Source of the DNA: DATNBT01 sp964579765
GTDB taxonomy: Bacteria > Acidobacteriota > Vicinamibacteria > Vicinamibacterales > CAVVIG01
Direction: 5' to 3'
NCBI GenBank assembly: GCA_964579765.1
Contig: CAZOIK010000169.1
Location: forward strand, 1-17,218
Length of the DNA: 17,218 nucleotides
In this document: piece after piece, positions 1 to 7,955 of the stretch
Position numbering within the stretch: the stretch's first letter is position 1
How the letters are laid out: each line of letters starts with the position of its first letter
Made by a program: the position numbers and the translations under genes
Notes under the pieces: model-generated
The model's input: only the letters and a program-made list of their open reading frames with translations
Database searches by the model: none
What the model was told of the DNA's origin: nothing

Positions 1-704
<704 letters not shown>

Positions 705-739
705 GGCATCCAATCTAGCGCATTTCTCACGACGATGTG

Positions 740-786
740 GTGCGGACCTTCAGGTTCGCCGGGCAGGCAGGCCTGAAGGCCTGCAC
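740..786. repeat. Imperfect 15-bp inverted repeat (REP-like hairpin)
   Basis: The left arm GTGCGGACCTTCAGG (740-754) is matched by the right arm, whose reverse complement is GTGCAGGCCTTCAGG (772-786). They agree at 13 of 15 positions, one difference is a G-T wobble, and the loop is 17 nt. A nested hairpin GCAGGCCT-GA-AGGCCTGC sits at 767-784. It fills most of the gap between the receiver gene ending at 809 and the regulator starting at 704. No T-run follows on either strand, so it may be a dispersed repeat, an RNA stabiliser or a weak terminator. Confidence 0.7.
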
Positions 787-808
787 GACCGATCGAGTGA
801 GCGCTGAT

Positions 809-1195
809 CTAGTGAGCGCGGCGGGCGAGGGCGTCGGCGATCCGGGCGGCCAGATCGTCGAGATTCATGTTCGACTTCACGAGGTAGCTGTGCGCGCCGG
901 CGTCGGCGGCGCGCCTGATGTCGGCCGGCTGCTCGAGGTTGGTGAGCATGATGACCGGGATGTCGCGCACGTCCGGGTCGCCCTTGAGGGCGTCCAGCAC
1001 GTCGAAGCCGTGCATCTTCGGCATCATGACGTCCAGGAGCACGAGGTCCGGCTTCTGCGCCCGCGCCTTGGCCAGCGCGTCCTCGCCGTCCACGGCCGCG
1101 ATGACGTCGTAGCCTTTCTTCCTGAGCGACACCTCACCCGCCTTGCGCAGGATGCGATCGTCCTCGGCGAGCAGGATGCGCGCGGCACTCGTCAT
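809..1195 (-). CDS. Single-domain response regulator (tandem copy 2)
   Basis: This 128-aa protein is a receiver domain and nothing else. The acidic patch is E11-D12-D13, the phospho-acceptor is D55 in LLDVMMP, and the switch Thr (T85) and Lys (K107) are present. There is no output domain, so it probably acts by protein contact or as a phosphate carrier or sink (CheY/DivK-like role, inferred). The ATG at 1195 overlaps the TGA of the preceding receiver gene in an ATGA, so the two are translationally coupled. It closely resembles that neighbour: both begin with ILLAEDDR, share AVDGE and have KSN in place of the common KP after the conserved Lys. It is the third gene of the kinase-receiver-receiver unit. 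Confidence 0.93.
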   Translation of the reverse strand: MTSAARILLAEDDRILRKAGEVSLRKKGYDVIAAVDGEDALAKARAQKPDLVLLDVMMPKMHGFDVLDALKGDPDVRDIPVIMLTNLEQPADIRRAADAGAHSYLVKSNMNLDDLAARIADALARRAH

Positions 1196-1572
1196 GTCGC
1201 CTCGCCCTGCAGCAGCTGCGACACGCGATCGCAGAGCTCCTGCAGCGACAGGTTCGACTTGATCCAGTAGTCCACGACGCCGAGCGACGCGGCCTTCTGC
1301 CGCTCGAGGTCCTTCGACGAGTTCGACATGATGACGACGCGGATGTCCTTGGTCTTGGGATCGCCGCGCAGCGTCGCGAGCACCGACAGCCCGTCGCGCC
1401 GCGGCATCAGCAGATCGAGGAGCAGCAGGTCGGGCACCTGCTCGCGCGCGGCGGTCAGCGCCTCTTCGCCGTCCACCGCGACGCGCACGTCGAAGCCGGC
1501 CTGCTTGAGCTTGGTCTCGCAGGCGCGGCGGAGAAACCGGTCGTCTTCGGCCAGCAATATCGTCTTGCTCAT
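1192..1572 (-). CDS. Single-domain response regulator (tandem copy 1)
   Basis: This 126-aa receiver domain has no effector domain. The conserved residues are E9-D10-D11, phospho-acceptor D53 in LLDLLMP, S83 at the switch position and K105 in WIKSN. The start at 1572 overlaps the TGA of the histidine kinase gene (ATGA), and its own stop overlaps the next receiver's start in the same way, so expression of all three is tightly coupled. It is the most likely direct phosphorylation partner of the kinase, by position. Compared with copy 2 it has Ser instead of Thr at the switch, which could give different dephosphorylation or output behaviour. The specific target is unknown. Confidence 0.93.
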   Translation of the reverse strand: MSKTILLAEDDRFLRRACETKLKQAGFDVRVAVDGEEALTAAREQVPDLLLLDLLMPRRDGLSVLATLRGDPKTKDIRVVIMSNSSKDLERQKAASLGVVDYWIKSNLSLQELCDRVSQLLQGEAT

Positions 1573-3530
1573 GGTGTGTCCCCCGCTGCAATGGGCAGCG
1601 TGAAGTGGAAGAGGGTACCACGCCCCACTTCGGATTCGCACGCGATTGTGCCGCCGAGCCGTTCGACGATGAGCCGCACGAGATAGAGGCCCAGGCCGGT
1701 GCCCTCCGTGTCGATCGTATGGGCATTGTCCGCGCGGAAGAACTTCTCGAACAGCCGCTTCTGCGACTCGGGCGAGATGCCGATGCCGCTGTCCTGGATC
1801 GACCAGCGCAGCGAACGTCCGACGGCGCGGATGTCGATCGCGATGCGCCCGCCCTGCGGCGTGTACTTGATCGCGTTCGACGTCAGGTTGAGGACGACCT
1901 GGCGCAGCAGCTGCGCGTCGAGCATCGCCACCGGCAGGTCCGGCTCCGAGTGCACGTCGAGGACGTGCGCCTTGTCGCGCACGAGCGTGGCGACGTCGCC
2001 GAGCACGGCGTCGGTCAGCTCGCGCAGCCGCACCGGCTCGAGCGTCACCTGCAGCTTGCCGCTCTCGAGGCGCGAGGCGTCGAGCAGGTCGTTGACCAGC
2101 CCGATGAGCCGGTCCGCCGATTCGCGCGCGTCCTCCACGTACGACGCCTTCTCGTCCTCGTCGTCGGTGTCGCGGGCGAGCTCGAGCATCCACTTGATGC
2201 CGGACAGCGGCGTCCGCAGCTGGTGCGTCACGAACGACACGAAGTCGTTGCGCATCTTCAGCGTTTCCTGCGTCTGCTGCTCGAGCAGCTTGCGGTCGGT
2301 CGTGTCGTGGGCGACGGCGTAGATGAGCTGCTCGTCCACCTTCGGCGTGGCGGTCCAGCTCAACCAGCGGTACGAGCCGTCCTTGCAGCGGTAGCGGTTC
2401 TCGAACAGCACGACGGCGTCGCCGCGCGTGAGCCCAGCGACCTTCGCGATCGTGGCCTCTCGATCTTCGTAGTGGACCAGATCGATGAACGGCTGCGCCA
2501 TCAGCTCGGTGGACGTGTAACCGAGGACGCGGTGCCACGACGCGTTGACGCGCGTGAAGTAGCCGTCGAAGTTCGCAATGCAGAGCAGATCGCCCGACAT
2601 CGTGAAGAAGCGCTCGAGCTGCTCCTGCGCGCGCGTGCGCCCGACGAACTCCCCGAGCTGCTGGCCGAGCGCCGAGAACATCTTCAGAATCGCCGGATCG
2701 GGTTCGAGCACGCGCGACGTGAAGAACTCCACGACGCCGACGACTTCGCCGTCGAGGAGCATCGGGAAGCTGAAGGCGGCGTGCAGGCCTGCGGCGAGCG
2801 CCGTTTCGCGGCGCGAGAACTTGGGCTCCTTGACGACGTCCACGATCCACGCCGGCGCGTTCATTTCCCACGTACGGCCGGGGCCGACGCCGCGCCGGAA
2901 CTCGCCCTCGCGCGTCTCGCGCTCGAACGCGTCCGCGGCGACGCCGTCGGCGCTCCAGAAATCGACGCAGCGGAGCCGGTTCGCCGTCTTGTCCACGAGC
3001 CACATCGCGCCGACCTGCCAGTGCACCGAGTCGCCGACGCCGCGCAGCACCCACTGCGCCGCGTGCTCGATCGTGGGCGAGTGCGCGAGCGCCTCGATGA
3101 CCGCGTACTGCGCGCGCAGATGCCGCTCGGCGCGCTTCTGCTCGGTCATGTCGCGGAAGATGCCGTAGGCGCCGATCAGGCCGTTGGCGCCGGCGAGCGG
3201 AACGACGGTGAGCTCGACGTCGACGAGCGATCCGTCCTTGCGCCGGCGCTGCGTGACCGAGCGTGCCGTGTTCCCGCCGATCCCGCGTCGGCTCAGGGCG
3301 GCGGCCTCCGTCGAGTGCGCGTCGGGCACGATGAACGCCGCAATCGGCTGTCCCACCAGCTCGGCCTCGTTGTAGCCGAACAGCGTCTCGAACGCCGGGT
3401 TGACCATCTGCACGCAGTCGTCGGCGTCCACGACGAGGATCGCCAGCGGGTTGGCGCGAATGAGGCCGCCGAGCGCGGCGTCGTGCTCGCGGACGGTGCC
3501 GGCAAGGGCACGGGACATCTGTCTGGCCAT
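1569..3530 (-). CDS. Cytoplasmic PAS-GAF-PAS sensor histidine kinase
   Basis: This 653-aa kinase has no transmembrane segment. The domain order is PAS (about 20-130), GAF (about 140-300), a second PAS with a PAC-like end (about 305-420), HisKA with H436 in THQLRTPL, and a HATPase domain. The HATPase has the N-box around N548/N552, the G1 box DSGIGI (580-585) and the G2 box GTGLGL (610-615). It should autophosphorylate in response to a cytoplasmic signal, with heme, flavin or a small ligand possible in the PAS/GAF domains, though no diagnostic ligand residue can be assigned. The start is ATG 3530; an ATG five codons further in is an alternative. The gene is divergent from the receiver/HPt pair starting at 3603 and overlaps the next receiver gene by 4 nt. 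Confidence 0.95.
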   Translation of the reverse strand: MARQMSRALAGTVREHDAALGGLIRANPLAILVVDADDCVQMVNPAFETLFGYNEAELVGQPIAAFIVPDAHSTEAAALSRRGIGGNTARSVTQRRRKDGSLVDVELTVVPLAGANGLIGAYGIFRDMTEQKRAERHLRAQYAVIEALAHSPTIEHAAQWVLRGVGDSVHWQVGAMWLVDKTANRLRCVDFWSADGVAADAFERETREGEFRRGVGPGRTWEMNAPAWIVDVVKEPKFSRRETALAAGLHAAFSFPMLLDGEVVGVVEFFTSRVLEPDPAILKMFSALGQQLGEFVGRTRAQEQLERFFTMSGDLLCIANFDGYFTRVNASWHRVLGYTSTELMAQPFIDLVHYEDREATIAKVAGLTRGDAVVLFENRYRCKDGSYRWLSWTATPKVDEQLIYAVAHDTTDRKLLEQQTQETLKMRNDFVSFVTHQLRTPLSGIKWMLELARDTDDEDEKASYVEDARESADRLIGLVNDLLDASRLESGKLQVTLEPVRLRELTDAVLGDVATLVRDKAHVLDVHSEPDLPVAMLDAQLLRQVVLNLTSNAIKYTPQGGRIAIDIRAVGRSLRWSIQDSGIGISPESQKRLFEKFFRADNAHTIDTEGTGLGLYLVRLIVERLGGTIACESEVGRGTLFHFTLPIAAGDTP

Positions 3531-3574
3531 GGAGTCGGGGTGACAAGAGAGTACCTGAAAGCGGCACGCGCGGC

Positions 3575-3580
3575 TACAAT
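3575..3580 (+). promoter_or_regulatory. Candidate -10 element for receiver/HPt operon
   Basis: TACAAT lies 23 nt before the start codon at 3603, inside the 72-bp divergent gap. It is close to the TATAAT consensus, but no convincing -35 box is seen at the usual spacing, so the call is tentative. Confidence 0.35.
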
Positions 3581-3602
3581 GGCGGGGTTTCGTGGAGGCC
3601 TC

Positions 3603-4232
3603 ATGAGAGTGCTGGTCGCCGACGACGATCGCATCGCGGCCACGTTGCTGGCGCAGACGCTGCGGCAGTGGGAGTTCGACGTCACGGCGGTGTCGGACGG
3701 CGGCGAAGCCCTGCGCTATCTGCTGACGCACGGGACGACCGAGCCGATGCTCGCGATCCTCGACTGGATGATGCCGAACATCGAGGGCTCGGAAGTCTGC
3801 CGGCGCGTGCGGCTGGAGCTGCCGCTCGCGAACATGTATCTGATGCTGCTGACCTCGCTCGAGAGCCGGACGCACGTCGTCGCCGGGCTCGACGCCGGCG
3901 CCGACGACTATCTGATCAAGCCGTTCGATCCCGACGAGCTGCGCGCGCGCCTCAACGTCGGCGTGCGCCTGCTCACGCTGCAGGAGCGGCTGTCGGAGCG
4001 CGTCGCCGAGCTGCAGTCGGCGCTCGCCAACGTCAAACAGCTGCACGGGCTCCTGCCGATTTGCAGCTACTGCAAGCGCATCCGCGGCGACGACCAGTAC
4101 TGGACGCAGGTCGAGTCCTACATCGCCGAGCGATCCGACGCGCAGTTCAGCCACGGCATCTGCCCGCCGTGCGCCACCGAGCTCGAGAAGGAAATCGAGG
4201 CGCACCGGAACAGCCGGCTCGGAGGACGCTGA
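3603..4232 (+). CDS. Response regulator with C-terminal CxxC/CxxC module
   Basis: This 209-aa protein begins with a receiver domain: D7-D8-D9, phospho-acceptor D54 in ILDWMMP, T84 and K106 in LIKPFD. A helical, probably coiled-coil linker follows (about 117-150). The C-terminal module has LLPICSYCKRIR (C154, C157), a tryptophan/aromatic stretch, then HGICPPC (H184, C187, C190). The two CxxC pairs look like a zinc-binding or redox knuckle. I know this LPICxxCK...HGICPxC pattern at the C-terminus of many environmental signalling proteins, but not a proven function. The start ATG is preceded by TGGAGG at proper spacing. The HPt gene follows after 1 nt, so the receiver may accept phosphate from that HPt protein. 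It is transcribed divergently from the kinase at 3530. Confidence 0.92.
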   Translation: MRVLVADDDRIAATLLAQTLRQWEFDVTAVSDGGEALRYLLTHGTTEPMLAILDWMMPNIEGSEVCRRVRLELPLANMYLMLLTSLESRTHVVAGLDAGADDYLIKPFDPDELRARLNVGVRLLTLQERLSERVAELQSALANVKQLHGLLPICSYCKRIRGDDQYWTQVESYIAERSDAQFSHGICPPCATELEKEIEAHRNSRLGGR

Positions 4233-4233
4233 C

Positions 4234-4584
4234 ATGATCGGGGACGCGCCGGCGGTCTTCGATCGCGCGGCCTTCGATCGGCAGACGGGCGGCGACGCGG
4301 CGCTCGGCCGCGAGATCGTGCAGATGTTTCTCGAAGACGGCCCGAAGCGCGTCGCGGAGATTCGCGCCGCGCTCGCGCGCGGCGACGCCGCGATGCTCGT
4401 CGCGTCGGCGCACGCGCTCAAGGGATCGGCGGCGTATCTGTCGGCGTCGGCCGTCCGCGGCCACGCGGCCGATCTCGAACGTCTCGGCCGCGAGGCCCGT
4501 CTCGGCGACGCGGGCGCCGCGCTGGAACGGCTCGACGCCGCCCTCGCCGCGCTCCTGCCGGAGCTGACCGCACTCGACGGCTGA
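4234..4584 (+). CDS. Stand-alone HPt phosphotransfer protein
   Basis: This 116-aa all-helical protein carries the HPt signature AHALKGSAAYL, with phospho-accepting H60. It has no kinase or receiver domain, so it should shuttle phosphate between receiver domains. It begins 1 nt after the stop of the receiver gene, and the ribosome site GGAGGA lies at the end of that gene, implying coupled translation. Obvious partners in the window are the receiver next to it, the tandem receivers at 809-1572, and the receiver domain of the hybrid kinase at 15005. The pairings are inferred from proximity and not shown by sequence. The length is normal for a single HPt domain. Confidence 0.92.
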   Translation: MIGDAPAVFDRAAFDRQTGGDAALGREIVQMFLEDGPKRVAEIRAALARGDAAMLVASAHALKGSAAYLSASAVRGHAADLERLGREARLGDAGAALERLDAALAALLPELTALDG

Positions 4585-4622
4585 CGTACTTCAGGTCCGA
4601 TTCAGTGTCACCGAGGAGCACT

Positions 4623-5270
4623 ATGCCCATTCGAATCGCGCGCGTTGTGGTGTCTGTCGTCGCGCTCTCGGTCGCCGGCGCCGGAGGCGCGGCCGCCCAG
4701 GAGCGCATGGCGATGATTCCGGCCGGCCAGCAGACGGACGCGCAGAAGAAAGCGGTCGAGGACTACAAGGCGCTGCGCGGCGCCGATCTCGCCGGCCCGC
4801 CGTGGTCGGTGTTGCTGCGCGTGCCGGATCAGATCGTGCCGGCGCTGCAGATCCGGCTGCACTACTTGAACAAGAGCGTGCTCGGGCCGAAGCTCACCGA
4901 GTTTGCGATTCTCACCGCGGCGCGGAAGTGGACGAACAACTGGGAGTGGAACGCGCACGCGCCGGCCGCGGCGCGGGCGGGGCTCGAGCGTGACGTGATT
5001 GCCGCCGTGCAGCAGGGCCGCCGGCCAGACCGCATGAGCGAGGACGAGGCGATCGTGTACGACGTCAGCCTCGAGCTGCAGAACAACCAGGGCGTCAGCG
5101 ACGCCACGTACGCGAGGGCCGTCGCGAAATTCGGCGAGCCGGGCATCGTCGAGCTCGCGTCGATTCAGGGGTACTACGCGTATCTGGCGCTCGTGATGAA
5201 CGTCGCGCGCGTGACCGTCCCGCCTGGCGTCTCGCCCGCGCTCGAGCGATATCCGAGCGTCGGAAAGTAG
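4623..5270 (+). CDS. Exported carboxymuconolactone decarboxylase (CMD/AhpD-like) family protein
   Basis: This 215-aa protein starts with a Sec signal peptide (Arg residues, then a hydrophobic run ending near GAAAQ, about residue 25). The mature part has the CMD fold pattern: a helix around LGPKLTEFAILTAARKW, then WEWNAHAPAAARAGL, the usual position of the catalytic/partner His region. The CxxC of AhpD peroxidases is absent, so a peroxidase role is unlikely. The exact substrate cannot be read from sequence. The ATG at 4623 is chosen over an in-frame GTG at 4605 because GAGGAG lies just before it and it puts the signal peptide at the very N-terminus. It is 38 nt after the HPt gene, so read-through is possible, but the function looks unrelated. 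It converges with the quinoprotein gene. Confidence 0.85.
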   Translation: MPIRIARVVVSVVALSVAGAGGAAAQERMAMIPAGQQTDAQKKAVEDYKALRGADLAGPPWSVLLRVPDQIVPALQIRLHYLNKSVLGPKLTEFAILTAARKWTNNWEWNAHAPAAARAGLERDVIAAVQQGRRPDRMSEDEAIVYDVSLELQNNQGVSDATYARAVAKFGEPGIVELASIQGYYAYLALVMNVARVTVPPGVSPALERYPSVGK

Positions 5271-5282
5271 TCGCGGGCCTGA

Positions 5283-5299
5283 CGACCCTTTCAGGGTCG
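5283..5299. terminator. Hairpin between convergent genes
   Basis: A perfect 7-bp stem CGACCCT / AGGGTCG with a TTC loop lies in the 30-nt gap between the stops at 5270 and 5301. No T-run follows on either strand, so it could serve as a bidirectional but non-canonical terminator. Confidence 0.55.
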
Positions 5300-5300
5300 C

Positions 5301-6893
5301 CTATTTCGGCAGGGCGAAGTCGATGAACGTCAGCCCCGACGTCGTCAGCACGTGCTGACGTCCCTCGAGCATGTACGTGACCGCCGCGGATCCCCAGACC
5401 GGCGCTCCCGTCGAAAACTTCCACAGCTCCCTGCCGGTGGACGCGTCGAACGCGTAGAAGAAGCCGTCGTTGTCGCCGGTGAACACGAGACCTGACGCGG
5501 TGGACATGAGCCCGCCGGTGAGATCGAGCGAGACGGTGGACGGATACGATCGATAGCGGTGCTCCCAGCGGCGCGTGCCGGTCGCCGGGTCGATCGCGCG
5601 AAGCGCGGCCCATTGATCCGTGCCCTCGACGAGGCGGCGTCCACCGCTCGGCACGCGCACCCCGAGCGCGATCGGCTCGGTGGGCTTGCGTCCTTCCCAG
5701 ACGGCGCAGGTCTCGTGCGCCGTCACGAAGAACAGCTTGCGGATCGGATCGAACGTCGGCGGCTGGAAATTCGTGCCGCCGTGGTTGTCGGGCAGGCACT
5801 TGTCCGGCGTGCCGACGTTGTCGAGCACGATCGGCCGGCCGTTCGCATCGACCTCTCGCGCCCAGTTCGCGCGATCGATGAACGGCCTGGCGACGAGCAG
5901 CTTGCCCGTCTCACGATTCAACGTGTAGAAGAAGCCGTTGCGGTTCGCGACCATCACGACCTTCTGCACCCGGCCGCCGACGTTCAGATCGGCCTGCACG
6001 GGCACGTGCGCCGAATCCCAGTCGTGCACGTCGTGCGGCGTGAACTGGAAGTACCACCGCAGCCGGCCGGTGTCGGCGTCGATCGCGAGCAGGGAACACG
6101 AGTAGAGGTTGTCGCCGGCGCGGTCGTCGCCGTAGTAGTCGGGATTGGGATTGCCCGTGCCGTAGTACAGGAGATTGAGATCCGGGTCGTAGCTGCCCGT
6201 GACCCAGACGGCCGCGCCGCCGCGCTTCGCCACATCCGGGTTCGGCCACGTGTCGCTGCCCGGTTCGCCGGGATTCGGAATCGTGTTGAAGCGCCACACG
6301 CGCGCGCCGGTCTGCGCGTCGTACGCGTCGAGATAGCCGCGGCTCGAGAAGTCGCCGCCCGCCACGCCGATAATCACTTTGTTCTTCACGACGAGCGGCG
6401 CCGCGGTGATGGCGTTGGCTTTCTTCAGGTCGCCGACGGCGACGTCCCAGACGACCGACCCGGTCTTGCGATCGAGCGCGACAAGATGCGCGTCGAGCGT
6501 GCCCATGTAGAGGCGGTCGCCGAGCATCGCGAAGCCACGGTTCACCGGGCCACAGCACACGGACCCCGAGAAGTTCGGGGGCAGCGCCCGGCGGTACATC
6601 CAGATCGGCCGCCCCGTGCGCGCGTCGAGCGCCCAGGCCTGATTGTTGTTGCCGGTCACGTAGGCCACGCCGTCTGCGACGAGCGGCGAGTTCTCGAGGC
6701 CGCGGCCGGGAAAGCCGGGCAGGTCCGTCTGGAAGAGCCACTGCGGCGTGAGCGTCGCGACGTTGGCCGGCGTGATCTGCGTCAGGGGGCTGTGCCGCTG
6801 TCCGCTGTAGTCGCCGGAGAACGTCGTCCAGTTCGTGGTCTGCTGCGCGGCCGCGACGACCGACAACGCAAGGACGAATGGAATGGCCCTCAT
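5301..6893 (-). CDS. PQQ-dependent (quinoprotein) dehydrogenase, exported
   Basis: This 530-aa protein has a short signal peptide ending near AAAQQ, consistent with periplasmic action. It shows the eight-bladed propeller pattern of PQQ alcohol/methanol dehydrogenases, with repeated TG..xW docking motifs (for example TGRPIWMY, TGSVVWD, TGARVWRF, TGRELWKF). The vicinal disulfide pair C113-C114 sits in VCCGP, a PQQ-contacting Glu is E67, and the probable catalytic base is D293 in HDWDSA. The residue two after it is Ala (A295), not the Asp of lanthanide-dependent enzymes, which favours a calcium enzyme (inference). A Glu usual near the metal appears as Asp in AGGDFSSRG. There is no C-terminal cytochrome domain, so electrons must leave through a separate carrier. 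AGGAGAGGAG precedes the ATG. It lies 44 nt downstream of the zinc-type dehydrogenase gene. Confidence 0.93.
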   Translation of the reverse strand: MRAIPFVLALSVVAAAQQTTNWTTFSGDYSGQRHSPLTQITPANVATLTPQWLFQTDLPGFPGRGLENSPLVADGVAYVTGNNNQAWALDARTGRPIWMYRRALPPNFSGSVCCGPVNRGFAMLGDRLYMGTLDAHLVALDRKTGSVVWDVAVGDLKKANAITAAPLVVKNKVIIGVAGGDFSSRGYLDAYDAQTGARVWRFNTIPNPGEPGSDTWPNPDVAKRGGAAVWVTGSYDPDLNLLYYGTGNPNPDYYGDDRAGDNLYSCSLLAIDADTGRLRWYFQFTPHDVHDWDSAHVPVQADLNVGGRVQKVVMVANRNGFFYTLNRETGKLLVARPFIDRANWAREVDANGRPIVLDNVGTPDKCLPDNHGGTNFQPPTFDPIRKLFFVTAHETCAVWEGRKPTEPIALGVRVPSGGRRLVEGTDQWAALRAIDPATGTRRWEHRYRSYPSTVSLDLTGGLMSTASGLVFTGDNDGFFYAFDASTGRELWKFSTGAPVWGSAAVTYMLEGRQHVLTTSGLTFIDFALPK

Positions 6894-6937
6894 GCTCCTC
6901 TCCTATGGGGCGACCGTTCCCGTCTGTCGGGCCCGCC

Positions 6938-7900
6938 CTACGAAAAGTCGATTAACACTTTCAATGCGCCCTCGCGCCGATCGCGGTACGTCTCGAACGC
7001 CTGCTGGATCTCGGCGAAGCGGAAGCGGTGCGTGACGAGCCGCGTCGGATCGATCCGCCCGCGCGCGATCGCGCGCTGCGCGATCGTCACGAACGGCCGC
7101 AGGTCGTCGGGCACGCTCGTGTGAATCGTCAGGCTCTTGCGCACCACCGGCTCGAACGCGATCGCGTCCATGCGCGCCGGCGGGATGCCGAAGTACAGCA
7201 ACCGTCCCTTGTCGCGTGCGAGCGCGACGGCGAGGTTGAACTGCTGTTCTTCGTGGCCGACGGCTTCGACGACGAGATCCGCCATGGCGCCGCGGGTCAG
7301 TTCGGCGACGGTGGCGACGGCGTCGCGTCCGCCGCGTTCGCGCGTGAGCACCGCGTCGGTCGCGCCGAACTCGCACGCCCGCGCCACGCGGGGTTCGCGC
7401 ACGTCGATGCCGATGATCCGCGCGGCGCCGAGGTGCGCGAGGCACGCGTCGAAGAGCAGCCCGATCGGTCCCTGGCCGAGGACGGCGACGGTCAGCCCGA
7501 CGACGTTCGGGATTGTGCTGAGCGCGGAGAGCACCGTCGCCATCGGCTGCGCGAGGACCGCCGCCTCGTTGCTCAACGCGTCGTCAATCGGGACGAGGCG
7601 CGTGTCGTCGAGCCGCAGCCGCTCGGCGCAGCCCATCAGCCCTGGCGGCATCGCGAGCACGCGGTCGCCGGTGCGGAACGACGGGCTCGCGCTCTCAACG
7701 ACACGCGCGATGATCTCGTGCAGCGACAGCCCCGGCGCGAGCGGATACCCCGGCTGCGCTTCGCTGAAGAAAGGAATGTCCGAGCCGCACAGGCATCCGG
7801 TTTCGGCCGCCACGACCACCTGACCGGCGGCCGGACCGGGCGGCCCCGGGATGTCCACGAGCGTCACGTGTCCTCGCGCGGTGATCTGAGCAGCTCTCAT
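6938..7900 (-). CDS. Zinc-type medium-chain alcohol dehydrogenase family protein
   Basis: This 320-aa protein has a GroES-like N-terminal half with catalytic-zinc residues C38 (CGSD), H61 and E62. A Rossmann domain follows with the NAD(P) motif GQGPIG in VAVLGQGPIGLL and the acidic IDVRE at the end of the second strand, which suggests NAD(H). The four-cysteine structural zinc lobe is missing, and the usual GHE is LHE here. The protein is somewhat shorter than typical members. It is cytoplasmic, with no signal peptide, and probably oxidises an alcohol or sugar; the substrate is unknown. It is probably co-transcribed with the quinoprotein gene 44 nt downstream, and divergent from the exported protein at 7956. 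Confidence 0.9.
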   Translation of the reverse strand: MRAAQITARGHVTLVDIPGPPGPAAGQVVVAAETGCLCGSDIPFFSEAQPGYPLAPGLSLHEIIARVVESASPSFRTGDRVLAMPPGLMGCAERLRLDDTRLVPIDDALSNEAAVLAQPMATVLSALSTIPNVVGLTVAVLGQGPIGLLFDACLAHLGAARIIGIDVREPRVARACEFGATDAVLTRERGGRDAVATVAELTRGAMADLVVEAVGHEEQQFNLAVALARDKGRLLYFGIPPARMDAIAFEPVVRKSLTIHTSVPDDLRPFVTIAQRAIARGRIDPTRLVTHRFRFAEIQQAFETYRDRREGALKVLIDFS

Positions 7901-7920
7901 TCGGCCGTCCCGTGGCGCTC

Positions 7921-7926
7921 ATTATG
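7921..7926 (-). promoter_or_regulatory. Candidate -10 for the dehydrogenase operon
   Basis: Read on the minus strand this is CATAAT, 20 nt upstream of the ATG at 7900. No clear -35 box is present, and it shares the 55-bp divergent region with the plus-strand element at 7931. Confidence 0.35.
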
Positions 7927-7930
7927 CCGC

Positions 7931-7936
7931 TATACT
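7931..7936 (+). promoter_or_regulatory. Candidate -10 element for the exported protein gene
   Basis: TATACT is one mismatch from consensus and lies just before the ribosome site AGGAGGT (7944-7950) and the ATG at 7956. The implied leader is very short, and no good -35 box is seen. Confidence 0.4.
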
Positions 7937-7955
7937 CTGCGCCAGGAGGTGGCAG

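Noticed and set aside
3540..3545. GTGACA as a -35 box for the receiver/HPt promoter
   Set aside because: It is 29 nt from the TACAAT element, far beyond the usual 16-18 nt spacing.
1605..4232. Plus-strand 875-codon open frame running opposite the histidine kinase
   Set aside because: Only its last 209 codons (from 3603) form a recognisable protein. The rest is Arg/Glu/Val-rich shadow of the kinase gene, caused by high GC and lack of stops.
5559..7124. Plus-strand 521-codon open frame opposite the PQQ dehydrogenase
   Set aside because: It is a shadow of the quinoprotein and zinc-type dehydrogenase genes; composition is Arg/Val/Ala/His-rich with no family match.
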